Of a stretch of 64,000 nucleotides of DNA, positions 11,782-23,310 are shown piece by piece. A program made the position numbers and the translations under genes. The stretch is from NCBI GenBank assembly GCA_027924585.1, contig BSBM01000877.1, forward strand, positions 1,154,501 to 1,218,500, written 5' to 3'. Below the pieces are notes generated by a model that had not been told where the DNA came from, made no database searches, and worked only from the letters and a program-made list of their open reading frames with translations. Position 1 is the first letter of the stretch, and every line of letters starts with the position of its first letter. The stretch is from Larix kaempferi (lineage: Eukaryota; Streptophyta; Pinopsida; Pinales; Pinaceae).

Positions 11782-13660
11782 ATGTCTCACCACACCAAGC
11801 TTGAGGATAAGCTTGAAGGGGCTGATAACTTCCAAGCATGGAAGTATAGGATTGGGTTAATCCTATAAGAGAATGAATTGGACACCTACATAAGTGAAGA
11901 GGTTCCAGTTCCAGAGGGAGATGAGGCTAAGGCCTTACACAAGAAGAACTTGGTCAAGGCCAAGAGAATCATTGCAGATTCTATCAAAGACCATCTCATA
12001 CCCCATGTATCTTCTCTAAAGACACCTAAGGAGATGTTTGACTCCTTGACCAAGTTGTTTGAAGGAAAGAATATAAATCGAAAGATGACACTGCAGAACC
12101 AATTGAAAGGTGTAAAGATCCAGAATGGAGAGACCATCCAATCCTACTTTACTAAGGTCTCTCAAATCAAAGAGCAACTTGAAGTTATGGATGAAATAAT
12201 GGATAATGGAGAAATTGTGATGACCACATTGAATGGCCTACCTAGGTCATGGGACTCCTTCATCAAAGGTATCTATGCAAGAAATAAATTGATCTCTTTC
12301 AGTAGACTATGGGAGGAATGTTCATAAGAAGAAGCTAGACTTGTGGCCCGAGAAGAAAATATGGGAAGTGAAGACAAAGCTCTCACAGCACACACCAAGA
12401 AAGGTAAGTTCAAGAGGGAGCAACCTCATCACAAGAAATCTTCTTACCATCATCAAAAGAAGAAAGATTTCTCTCACATTAGATGCTATACGTGTGATGA
12501 GAAGGGACATTATGCCTCAGATTGTACCAGGAACATAAAAGGCTCCAACAACAACAACAACAAGAACAACAAGAAGAGATATCATGCTCATGCTGCTGAG
12601 GATGATGAACCTCCCAGGAAGAAGACTAAGGTAGAAAGTGAAGACTCTTCAAGTGACAAAGAATATGTTCTAATCTCTACTCTCACAGGTACTGTTACAC
12701 ATGGGTGTAATGATTGGCTTATTGATACTTGGGCTTCCAAACATATCACGGGATTTAAAGAGTCTCTTATGGACCTATCTGAACATGAGTCACCTCATAA
12801 GGTGAAACTTGGGGATGACTATCAATACCCCATAAAAGGAAGTGGTGAAGCCTCCTACAAGTTAGACTCTGGGAAGTCTTTAAAGATAAAAAATGTTCTA
12901 TATGTACTTGGTCTCAAGAAGAATCTTCTCTCCATATCATATTTGGATGCAAAGGATATGAGAGTTTCATTTGTGGATGGCCAAGTACTTATGTGGCCAA
13001 AAGGTAAGACCATAGATGATGCAGTAGTGATTGGAGAGCAAGAGGGAGGTCTGTACAAATTGAAGGGACAACCTAAACATGCCATGGTACATGAATCCAC
13101 GGAGCCAAGTGAAATTTGGCATAGAAGGATTGCACATGTGCACTATAGAGCACTACCAATTGCAAGCAAAGTAGTAGAAGGTCTTCCTGAAATCCATTCA
13201 AAGCATGAAGGTGTTTGCAAAGGATGTGCAAAAGGAAAGAACACTTAGGAGGCATTTCCAAGTAGTGAAATCAAGGTAAAAGGAATCTTGTGGATTATCC
13301 ACTCCGATGTATGCGTTCCGATGTCATCCATTTCTCTGAGTGGGTATGTATATTATGTTTCTTTCATTGATGATTTCTCTAGGAATACTTGGGTCTATAA
13401 CTTGAAGAACAAATATGAAGTGTTTGATCATTTCAAGGAATTCAAAGCCTTGATAGAAAACCAAACTGATAAGAAGATCAAGACCTTTAGATTCGACAAT
13501 GGAGGTGAATTCACTTCTGGGGACTTCAAGAAGTTGTGCAGTGATTTAGTTATTAAGATGGAGTTGACCACTCCTTACAATCCACAACAAAACGGGGATG
13601 CAGAAAGGAATAATAGAACAATCATGGAAGCAGCACGGGAAATGCTCATGACCAAGATCT
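11782..13660 (+). pseudogene. Copia gag-protease-integrase, 5' portion of outer element
   Basis: The frame opens at ATG 11782, after which KLEGADNFQAWKYRIG marks the copia Gag start. It stays in one phase to 13660 but is broken by TAA at 11866, TAA at 12325 and TAG at 13246. Gag has a CCHC zinc knuckle (C48, C51, H56, C61 counted from 12343, i.e. 12484-12525). The protease site reads DTWAS (from 12724) instead of D-S/T-G-A-S, so glycine is replaced by tryptophan. The integrase shows the HHCC-like region (WHRRIAHVHY, VCKGCAKGK) and catalytic blocks HSDVC, FDNGGEF and the E in GDAERNNR. The inner element interrupts it at 13661, and phase is lost by one base at the junction. Confidence 0.92.
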
Positions 13661-14258
13661 TGTTGATGTATATGTAACTTCGGAATGTATTTCACATATA
13701 TGTATATTGTATTCCTATAGAGATGTTATTATTCCTATATACGGAAGTGTCATCATTTATATTATAAGTGTCGTAACTTATACTTGATGGGTTATTAGAC
13801 CACTTTGTTGGGGTCGGCCTTGTATAAGTCATGTGGATCAAAGGGTTATTAGACCACACTATTGGGGGTCAGCCCAGTCAGCATTATGTTATGTGATTAA
13901 GTTAAGGCCGACCTAGTAAAGGTTATTAGGCTAGTCAAGTCAAGTATAAATAGAGTACGGGAGGCACTCCATTTGATCATTCTATTCACACACACTCTTG
14001 GGAGAGTGGCACACTTGTGGAGGAGGAGAAGCTACTAGCAGCTGTCTATCTCTTATGCTTGGGTTGTATCATTTCTCTATCTATCTCTGAGGAATTTATT
14101 GGGGTTTTTCACCTTTATGGTTTTCCCCAAGTAAACTCTATGTCTCTTGTGTGCTTCCATTATTGTGTCCATGATTGATATCCTGTAGATATGTTGTACA
14201 TGTTGTTCTCTCAGTTAAGATCCTAGATCAGATTGAAGTAAATTCTGAAAAACTAACA
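13661..14258 (+). repeat. 5' LTR of inner copia element
   Basis: 598 bases with a TATA box (TATAAATAG, 13945-13953). Shares blocks such as GGGTTATTAGACCAC and GAGGAGGAGAAG with the outer element's LTRs, so the two elements are relatives. Confidence 0.94.
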
Positions 14259-14270
14259 TGGTATCAGAGC
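14259..14270 (+). promoter_or_regulatory. Primer-binding site of inner copia element
   Basis: TGGTATCAGAGC directly after the LTR end; complementary to initiator tRNA-Met. Confidence 0.93.
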
Positions 14271-14910
14271 TAGCCTGAAAGAAGGCATGATATGGCATGT
14301 ATGACACTTGTTGCACTTGCGATGCTAGGGATTGATATAGAAAAAACAAATCATCGTAGCACTTTTGCTATAACTCCATTTTGGAGAATTTTTCGGATCA
14401 AAAAATTTTACACGCTGAATATCAGATCCCCATGTACCTTGTGTCCAAAGTACAACTTCTAATTCATTGTACTTTGTGTTTTATGATCTGTACAATCTAG
14501 GGTTTCTGCCTCTTCCAGATCTGAGTCATAAACAAATGACCTAGGAAAAAAGGTCATAACTTGGGATAGGAATCTCCAAATGAAATTTCGTAAAACGTGA
14601 CAAGTAGGGAATGGATTGTACTTTCATAGGCCGAAGGTTTAGAGGCCGAAAGTGAACCAGGGACACGTGGCACTCTGTACAAGTTCGCTCTCCTATTTTA
14701 TCCCTTAAACAGGTCACGTTGCAACACTTGGCATAAATCTCTCTCAGAGAATCCAATTGAGGTCAGACCTATGGGGTTAGAAAGATGATATGTCGGGTTA
14801 CCATAGGTAGAAGTTTCAGACCCCGTGGATTCATAATTTTGAAGTTACACTAGAAACAATCAGGTGCATATTTCTATCTAAACAAAATTATTTTTTAGCA
14901 CCTTCATTCA

Positions 14911-15235
14911 TGGCTTCGGGAATTAGGGCTTCGGAGAAAGTTGGTATTTTCGTAATCGGAGACCATGGATGAATTCTACTCATCAAAATAGAAATTTAGA
15001 GACCAAGATCAAATTTTTTGGTTGGGTAGAAGGCCGAGCTTGATCAAACCCTAGTTCGGGACTTTGATTGGAAAAGTGGAAAATTAGGGCTTCTGCAAAA
15101 GTTGGAATTTTTGAAGTCTGTGACCACGGCTGGAAGCTCCTCAGAAAAATCAAAGTTTAGAGCATTGGATCAAACCTTTTGTTTGGGAAGAAGGGTGGGC
15201 TTTATCAAACCCTAGTTCGGGATTGTGTCTAGAAG
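14911..15235 (+). repeat. Duplicated leader segment of inner copia element
   Basis: Two imperfect 150-base units, each containing TTAGGGCTTC, AAAGTTGG.ATTTT, GACCA.GG and CAAACCCTAGTTCGGGA. The outer element has one copy of the same block (about 11370-11530), so the duplication is specific to the inner lineage. No coding capacity. Confidence 0.75.
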
Positions 15236-15423
15236 ATCCAGAAGTTTCAAAGGCAATTTTGAGGGGTGAAACTTTGCAGTTTTCAAATTCTGAGTATACT
15301 GGCTTGATCACCTCATCAAGGCACATCTTTCTATCCTTTCAGATGTTTGAAATTCAAAGTTTGAATTTTTATGGTTTCTCTGACAAACCCTAATCCAGCT
15401 CCAGATCCAGTTCCTGCAAATCA

Positions 15424-15540
15424 AGTGGATTGGGTTAATCCTAGAAGAGAATAGATTGGTCACCTTCATAAGTGAAAAAGTTCCTATTTCAGAGGGAGAT
15501 GAGGCTAAGGGCTTTCATAAGAAGATTACAAACAATCTCG
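15424..15540 (+). pseudogene. Gag remnant of inner copia element
   Basis: Translation gives WIGLILEENRLVTFISEKVP...EGDEAKGFHKK, which aligns with the outer Gag just after its start (IGLIL*ENELDTYISEEVP...EGDEAKALHKK). Homology stops abruptly near 15540. The Gag start codon and everything up to reverse transcriptase have been lost or replaced. Confidence 0.75.
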
Positions 15541-17024
15541 ACAGGTATGACTTATCCAGGTATGTTTCGAGATTTGTTCATGATTATGTTTATGGTATGT
15601 TTGTCTTCATATTATTATGGTTAGTACAATCTTCATTAAATTTAGACATGTCGTATCACCTTAATAAAATTATGAATGCATGATAGAAGATATTCATTGA
15701 TTAGGGTGTTGACACTTATGATTGTACTAATGCATTATAGTGTTGTATGAGGTTTATGTTGTCCGCTAACATGAAAGGTACACCAAGAAAGACAAATCAT
15801 GTTCTAGTTCAAGAACATATGATCATGGTGACATGAAGACAAAGATTCATCCATTGTCATGGATCACTTAGAAGAGCTATTTACGAGGTATGTATAACTT
15901 AGTTCTATAATGGTTAACTTATGAGATATGCAGGTTACTAGCACAAGTCATTGAAGAGAACAAGAAGGCATCATGTGGGTATGTTAGACATAACTAGCTA
16001 ACATACTAATCCAGGTATGTTTTTCCTATATCAAGTTAGAATCCTACCTTGTGATAGGATCTCTTATATAAGTATACATGGCATGATTGATAATGATTAT
16101 TCATAGGTTTGAATAATCATGGGTGTATGCATATTATGTTTCTTACTTTAATTTATGATATGACTAACCATAAGAGTCCTTGAAGACTAATGCTTATTAT
16201 TTCTGTTTGAAATGATCATAACTATACATGCTTAAGATTATTGTGTTTTGATAGTATTGAGAATATACTAATGTGTGATTATGTATGAGATCTCGAGAAT
16301 ATCACAATAACGATACTTGTAAGCATGCATAGTGATCGAGGATGGATATAAGTTCAAAGACAAGTAATCCAGGAAGAAAAGATCAAGAGGGAGCACACTC
16401 CAGTAGTTTATGCAAGGATGCAAATATTCAGAGGGAGTCGACCACTTCTCACAATCCACATCAGGATGGAGTTGCAAATATTCAGAGGGAGTCCACCCAA
16501 CAACCAAACAAAGATAAGTATTTGAATTGTCATTTCTTACATATTTTTTTGTTTAAATAATGTTGTTCAATGATGTATATGCTTATGTTCCTAGACTTAG
16601 GTTGTGTATTATGCATATTAGAATAACTGCATTAATGAATAGTATACTACTAATATGCATGTGTTGGGTAAGTGGCCTATGGCACTGTACAACATTCCAT
16701 TGCTACTTATCTAGAATGAAACCTCTTTCCTGACATGTTGGGAGTTCTGCACACTCTTAACAATGTTCTGGTAGAGATTGGAAGGCATCTAGAAAGTTAC
16801 GGGATATGGATAAATGTTGTATTGAAGCATTGGCTAAAATAATTGCATGATTGTATGACATATTTCTTTATGTGTAAGAATTTGTTCTAAAAACTATGAG
16901 ATGTTTTCTAATCATGTAATTTAACTTGTTTTGTAAGAAAGATCGTATACCATCACCTACAAAAGAAGGACTACAACATTTGTTCAACAACAAATTTATC
17001 TATTGAAGATATTAAAATAATTGA
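15541..17024 (+). other. Foreign insert between gag and RT of inner copia element
   Basis: About 1.5 kb unlike any copia coding sequence. It repeatedly shows exon-like pieces ending in CAG/GTATG (for example 15545, 15563, 15890, 15980, 16016). A 20-base block GCAAATATTCAGAGGGAGTC occurs twice (about 16420 and 16475). This pattern would fit capture of genomic exons and introns of a cellular gene, but I could not identify a product and no long frame exists. Confidence 0.4.
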
Positions 17025-18540
17025 AGTTCCCAGGATTCGGGAAGAATGCCATGATCGAGGAGTACAATTCGATCATGAAGAATGATGGTTGGGATGCAGT
17101 CCCAAGACCAGAAGGGAAGTCTGTTGTGACTTCCAAGCAGATCTAGAAGATCAAGCATGTTGCAGATAGTAGCATAGAAAAAATACAAAGTGAGGTTTGT
17201 AGCTCGTGGCTTCTCTCAGAAAGAAGGATTGATTATAATATTACTCTCGTGGCCAAATACACTTCCATCAGATCAGTACTTGCTCTGGCTACAGTGATGA
17301 AACGGAAGATACACCAGATGGATGTCAAGACAGCTTTCTTGAATGGTATAGTAGAAGAGAAAGTGTATGTGGAGCACCCACTTGGTTTTGAGACACATGA
17401 TAGAAAGTCATATGTATGCAGGTTGAAGAAATCCTTGTATGGCTTGAAGAAAGCTCCTAGGACTTGGTATGGTAGAATGGACAGTTTCCTATCCAATTTG
17501 GGCTTTACCAAGAGTAAAGCGGAAGCCAACCTTTACTACAAGGTTGAGGAAGGCAATCTAGTGATACTACTATTGTATGTGGATGACCTTTTTGTAACAG
17601 GTGAGGATAGATTGATTGTCGACACAAAGAGGAATCTTTCTACCAAGTTCAAGATGAAGGACTTAGGGATGATGCACTATTTTCTAGGCATGGAGGTGTG
17701 CTAGAGTGTAGATGGAATCTTCCTTAGACAACGGAAGTATGCAGTAGAGATCTTGAAGAGGTTCGGGATGATGGACTACAAGGCCATGGCCACACCTATG
17801 GCATTGAACCTGAAGCTTCTGTGTGATGCTTCATCTGATCCAGCTGATGTCACTGTGTATCGTTAGATGATTGGGTCCTTGATGTACCTGACAAACATGA
17901 TACCAGATATCTACTTTGCGGTGAACACATTGAGCCATTTCTTGACAGATCCCAGAGCTATTCACCTAGTTGTTGTAAAGCATATTCTGAGGTACCTGAA
18001 GGGTACGGTTGACTATGGGCTCAAGTATGATGCGAATCAAAAGTTTAACCTGCATGGTTATGTTGATTCGGACTGGGCAGGAAGTGCCACAGATAGGAAG
18101 AGCACATCTGGGTGTTGTTTCCGTATGGGATCAGGTGTGATCTCTTGGTTTAGCAGGAAGCAGTCGTGCGTAGCACTGAGTATAGCTGAAGCAGAGTATG
18201 TTGCAACTTGTTTGGATAGTTGTCAGGTAGTATGGCTCCGAAAGCTATTGTTTGAGTTATTTGATCTTCCACTGGAAGCTACCGGTATATTTTGTGACAA
18301 CCAGAGTTGTGTGAAGCTGTCTGAAACCTGGTGTTCCACGACAGGTCGAAACACATTGAGATCAAATATCACTATATCAGGGATATGGTGCAGAGAAGAG
18401 CAGTGAAGCTCCTGTATGTTGCTATGAATGAGCATATTGTAGATGTATTGATGAAACCACTAGCCAGAGTGAAGTTCTAGTACTTCAAAGAGAGGCTTGG
18501 TGTTCTTCAGATTGATGACACTTCGAGGAAGAAGTGATGG
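17025..18540 (+). pseudogene. Copia reverse transcriptase-RNase H of inner element
   Basis: Reverse transcriptase motifs include QMDVKTAFLNG, YGLKKAPRTWY and the catalytic LLYVDDLFV. RNase H motifs include the D in VDSDWAGS, DRKSTSG, SRKQSCVALS and CDNQSC. The frame from 17249 to 18406 is continuous except for TAG at 17702 and TAG at 17864. A frameshift near 18325 precedes the usual C-terminus, which reappears in another frame. The first part (17025-17245) is also damaged (QI*KIKH in place of WIYKIKH). The element cannot be autonomous. Confidence 0.93.
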
Positions 18541-18654
18541 ACACATTTGCAGGAGCCAATCTATGCATGGTGAGAGGAGGATCCTTCCATGGCTGTGGAT
18601 ATAAGCACTGGATGATGAGCATCAGGACGATGCTCCAGTTACTACTCTGTATAT

Positions 18655-19140
18655 GTATATGCATCATGTTGGATGCTTGATATGATCAGTTGGATCATTT
18701 ATGTATGTATGCATCATGTTGGATGTTGGATATGATCAGTTGGATCATTTATGTATGTATGCATCATGTTGGATGATGGATATGATCAATTGGATCATTT
18801 ATGTATGTATGCATCATGTTGGATGCTGGATATGATCAGTTGGATCATGTGTATGTATTTGTATATGTATCAGGTGGATACATTGTATGATCATGTAGAT
18901 CATGTATGTTGATATGTATCAGGTATGATCAGGTAGATCATGTATTTGTATATGTATCAGGTGGATACATTGTATGATCAGGTAGATCATGTATGATGAT
19001 ATGTATCAGGAAGATACTGTGTATGGATTAGGTGGATGCATTGTATGTTCAGGATGATCATGGATGATGAGCTTCAGGATGTTGCTCCAGATGACATGCG
19101 TCAGGACGATGCAGTGATGATGATCATGATGATCATGTGT
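18655..19140 (+). repeat. 50-base tandem repeat downstream of inner pol
   Basis: GCATCATGTTGGATG followed by TATGATCAGTTGGATCATTT repeats at exact 50-base spacing about four times (18661-18850). It then degrades into related GTATCAGGTGGATACATTG units. It lies between pol and the 3' LTR; the outer element has a cognate but different array at the same place. Confidence 0.88.
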
Positions 19141-19194
19141 ACATCAGGATGATGTATGGTGACTATCAGGTTGATACTCTGTGGCCGTGGACAG

Positions 19195-19830
19195 CTTGTG
19201 CAGATAAGCATATAATAGCGCCCTAGGAGGTTTGCATATTCTCTTGCTAGGTTTTTTCGCTGGCATATAATAGCTCCCTGGGAGATCTGGAAAATGCTTT
19301 TTCGAGGTTTTGCTTTGGGAGGACATATAATAGCGCCTTGGGAGGTTTATAGATTCTCTTGCTAGGTTTTGACGCTGGCATATAATAGCTCCCTGGGAGA
19401 TCTGGAAAACGCTCTTTCGAGGTTTTGTCCTATGGCATGTAAGTAGACCTGGGAGATCTGGACAAGATGAAAAAGGCCTCAAATGCTCTTTCGAGGCATT
19501 GCCATGACCACATGTAATAATTCCTAGAGATCTGGATAGGATGAAAAAGGCCTCATATGCTCTTTAGGGTTCTTGCTTGACAAGACACTCTTTTAAGGTT
19601 TTGTGGTGGGGGTCACATGTAATAAGTCCTAGAGATCTGGACAGGATGAAAAAGGCCTCAGATGCTCTTTAGGGTTCTTGCTAGTCAAGAGACTCTTTTA
19701 ATGTTTTGTGATAGTCACATGTAATGTGCTCCTGGGAGATCCGACAGGTAGAGTTGTGTGCTCGTAATAGCCTGGGATGCTGCAGCCAAGTTTTGTGACA
19801 CACGTAATAAGTCCTAAGGATTCCACAGTA
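19195..19830 (+). repeat. Alternating 60-base tandem repeat (GCATATAATAG...)
   Basis: Two unit types alternate, one with CGCCCTAGGAGGTTT...TCTTGCTAGGTTTT and one with CTCCCTGGGAGATCTGG...TTTCGAGGTTTTG. They give a dimer period near 118 bases and decay to the right. Absent from the outer element. The minus frame at 19144-19482 is a shadow. Confidence 0.82.
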
Positions 19831-20048
19831 CGTCCAGTGATGATGAAGACCTGCAGATGGTGGGCCTACATCCAGTATGAAAAAGGGCTGGATCTATAGA
19901 ACTTCCTATGGCAAGTAGATTCATAGATTGATTGAGATAGCAGCAGCAGTGATGATGACGATGATTCGAGGACGATGATTCGCTGATGATGATCCAGAGA
20001 AGAAGACTTGATCTAGAAGACCCGTGTCGAGAAATACCTTCCTAGTTA

Positions 20049-20056
20049 AGAGGGAG
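20049..20056 (+). promoter_or_regulatory. Polypurine tract of inner copia element
   Basis: AGAGGGAG immediately precedes the 3' LTR start TGTTGATG, the expected plus-strand priming site. Confidence 0.85.
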
Positions 20057-20698
20057 TGTTGATGTATATGTAACTTCGGAATGTATTTCACATATATGTA
20101 TATTGTATTCCTATAGAGATGTTATTATTCATCTATACAGAAGTGTCGTCATTTATATTGTAAGTGTCGTAACTTATACTTGATGGGTTATTAGACCACC
20201 TTGTTGGGGTCGGCCCTGTATAAGTCATGTGGGTCAAAGGGTTATTATACCACCCTATTGGGGGTCGGCCATGTGGGTCAAAGGGTTATTAGACCACCCT
20301 ATTAGGGGTCGGCCCAGTCAGCATTATGTTATGTGATTAAGTTAAGGCCGACCTAGCAAAGGTTATTAGGCAAGTCAAGTCAAGTATAAATAGAGTGCGG
20401 GAGGCACTCTATTTGATCATTCTATTCACACACACTCTTTGGAGAGTGGCGCACTTGTGGAGGAGGAGAAGATGCTAGGAGATGTCTATCTCTTATGCTT
20501 GGGCTATATCATTGCTCTATCTATCTCTAAGGAAGTTATTGAGGTTTTTCACCTTTATGGTTTTTCCCAAGTAAACTCTGTGTCTCTTGTGTGCTTGCAT
20601 TATTGTGTCCATGATTGATATGCTGTAGATATGCTGTACATGTTGTTCTCTCAGTTAAGATCCTAGATCAGATTGAAGTAAATTCTGAAAAACTAACA
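20057..20698 (+). repeat. 3' LTR of inner copia element
   Basis: 642 bases. Longer than the 5' LTR by about 45 bases because a GTGGGTCAAAGGGTTATTA...GGGTCGGCC segment (about 20226-20315) is tandemly duplicated. Ends AAAACTAACA before the second GATCT. Confidence 0.94.
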
Positions 20699-22831
20699 GA
20701 TCTACCTATGCACCTATGGGAAGAATCCACAAGGACAGTTGTATATGTACAAAACAAAACACCACACAAGATACTTGACAACAAGACACCAGCAGAAGTT
20801 TTCTCTGGTGAGAAACGAGAAGTTAGCCATCTCAAGATGTTTGGTTCTCCAGTATATCCACATGTTCCAAAAGAAAAGAGGACAAAGTTAGATCCTTCAG
20901 AAAAGAAGGGTATATTTGTGGGGTACAGTGAAAACTCAAAGGCATGCAAAATATACTTTCTAGGGTTCAAGAAGATTGACATCAGTAGGGATGTGACTTT
21001 TGATGAAGACTTAGCATACATCAAATCGAGGAAGCCACCTGTTGAAGACAATGAAGAACCAAGAGTACCCAGAATACAAGACACCACCATGAACAAAGCA
21101 ATTCGAAAAGAGAATTGTGAAATACTAGAAGATCCACAAGAACCTGTAGATCCACCCCATGAGAAGAACTCTCACAAGAGGAAACCAGCATGGGCTAGAG
21201 AACTCATCCAAGATGCGGAAAGGTACGGTATTCTAGAGGAGGAACACAGAGAAAGAAAAAGGACAAGGTCACACAGCACCTATGTTGCCTTACTCTGTGA
21301 CATAATGAACAAAGAACCTTCCAGTTATGAAGAAGCAGCAGAAAATAAAGAATGGAAGGAGGCCATGGTCGAAGAATACCAGTCGATCATGAAGAATGAT
21401 GTTTGGGATGTGGTCCCAAGACCAGAAGGGAAGTCTGTTGTGACTTCCAAGTGGATCTACAAGATCAAGCATGCTGCATATGGTAGCATAGAGAAATACA
21501 AGGCAAGTTTTGTGGCTCGTGGCTTCTCCCAGAAAGAAGGGATAGATTATGAAAAAAGTTTTGCACCTGTAGCTAGATACACTTCCATCAGAACAGTACT
21601 TTCTCTGGCTGCAGTGATGAAGTGGAAGATACACCAGATGGATGTCAAGACAACTTTCTTGAATGGTGTAGTTGAAGAGGAAGTGTATGTGGAGCAACCA
21701 CTCGGTTTTGAGACTCATGACAGGGATTCATATTTGTGCAAGTTAAAGAAAGACTTGTATGGCTTGAAACAAGCACCCAGGACATGGTACGACAACATAG
21801 AAAACTTCCTGACCAGTTTGGGATTTACCAAGAGTAAGCCGGATTCCAACCTTTACTACAAGGTTGAGGAAGGAAATCCAGTGATACTTCTACTGTATGT
21901 GGATGACCTGTTTGTGATAGGTGAGGATAGGTTGATTGCCGACACAAAGAGGAAGTTTGTTGTCGAGTTTGAGATGAAGGAATTGGGTATGATACATTAC
22001 TTTCTTGGTATGGAGGTGTGGCAGAGAGCAGATCAAATCTTCCTTGGACAAGGGAAGTATGCAATAGAGATCCTGAAGTAGTTTGGGATGATGGACTGCA
22101 AGGCCATGGCCACACCTATGGCATCAAACCTGAAGCTATTGAGTGATGCTTCATCAGAGTCAATTGATGTCGCGATGTATCATTAGATGATTGGGTCCTT
22201 GATGTACCTGACGAACACGAGACCAGATATTTGCTTTGCTATGAACACCTTGAGCCAGTTCCTGACGAATCCTAGACATGTTCACTTGATTGTTGTAAAG
22301 CATATTTTGAGGTACCTGAAGGGTACGATTGATTATGGGCTCAAGTATGATGTGAATCAAAAGGTTAACCTGGAGGGTTATGTTGATTGAGATCGGGCAG
22401 GCAGTGCTGCAGATAGGAAGAGCACTTCGAGGTGTTGCTTTAGTATGGGATCAGGTGTGATCTCTTAGTTTAGCAGGAAGCAATCCTGTGTAGCACTGAG
22501 TACAACCGAAGCAGAGTATTTCACATATTGTTCTGTGAGTTGCGAGGCAGTATGGATAAGGAAGCTACTTTCAGATTTATTTGATCTCTAGTTGGATGCT
22601 ACTTGTATCTTCTGTGACAACCAAAGCTGTTTGAAGTTGTCAGAGAACCTAGTGTTCCATGACAAGTCAAAGCATATCGAGACCAAATATCACTATATCG
22701 GGGATATGGTGCAAAGAGGAGCAGTGAAGCTCTTGTATGTTGCGACAGATGAGAAAATTACAGATGTGTTGACCAAACCGCTAGCCAGAGTAAAGCTCGA
22801 GTACTTCAAAGAGAGGCTTGGTGTTCTTTAG
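20699..22831 (+). pseudogene. Copia integrase end, reverse transcriptase and RNase H of outer element
   Basis: Coding resumes right after the inner element, with the integrase C-terminal region ([28 protein letters not shown]), then a long charged linker. Reverse transcriptase follows ([29 protein letters not shown], catalytic LLYVDDLFV) and then RNase H (CDNQSC, DKSKHIETKYHYI, ADVLTKP-like TDVLTKPLAR). One phase is kept from 20615 to 22831 with stops at 22079 (TAG), 22184 (TAG), 22388 (TGA) and at least one more near 22467. The end LEYFKERLGVL is the usual copia C-terminus. Upstream bases back to 20615 are open only by chance inside the LTR. Confidence 0.93.
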
Positions 22832-22934
22832 ATAGAAGATACTTTGAGGAGGAAGTGATGGGACACATTTGCAGGAGACATTCCAAGCATGGTGGTAGGA
22901 GGATCCTTCCCATGGCTGTGGATGTAAGTGTTTT

Positions 22935-23285
22935 GTGATGAGCATCAAGATGATGCTCCAGATGATGTTCTATATGATGATGATCAGGATGATCATGTGA
23001 TGATGATATGCATCAGGGTGATGCTATGTATGATGATGATCAAGATGATCATGTGATGATGATATGCATCGGAGTGATGCTATATATGATGATGATCAGG
23101 ATGATCATGTGATGATATGAATCAGGATGATGTTATGTATAATGATGATCAAGATGATCATGTGATGATGATGTGCATCAGGATGATGCACTATATGATG
23201 ATGATCAGTATGATCATGAGCATCAGGATGATGCTTCATGCAAAGATGATCAGTGTCATCATGAGTATCAGGATGATACTCTATG
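22935..23285 (+). repeat. About 60-base tandem repeat downstream of outer pol
   Basis: Units of GATGATGATCAGGATGATC, ATGTGATGATGATATGCATC and GGATGATGCTATGTAT recur about five times with decay. Its position, between pol and the 3' LTR, parallels the 18655-19140 array of the inner element. Confidence 0.85.
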
Positions 23286-23310
23286 GCCGTGGATAGGTTG
23301 TGCAATAGCA

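Larger units (their letters stand above)
13661..20698 (+). mobile_element. Inner Ty1/copia element nested in the outer integrase
   Basis: The LTRs at 13661-14258 and 20057-20698 both run TGTTGATGTATATG...AAAACTAACA. GATCT lies immediately before (13656-13660) and after (20699-20703), a perfect 5-base target duplication inside the integrase frame of the host element. The internal region keeps only a scrap of gag and a damaged RT-RNase H; protease and integrase are absent. The LTRs are much more alike than those of the outer element, as expected for a later insertion. Confidence 0.95.

Noticed and set aside
12855-13261. Minus-strand frames opposite copia gag-pol
   Set aside because: Shadows of the plus-strand coding sequence, which has all the recognised domains.
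18655-19140. Regular spaced repeats that could suggest a CRISPR array
   Set aside because: Units are contiguous and the 'spacers' are themselves repeated; this is a satellite inside a plant retroelement.
20615-20698. Upstream extension of the 488-codon copia frame
   Set aside because: These bases belong to the inner element's 3' LTR; the open frame across the junction is accidental, real coding starts at the GATCT duplication.
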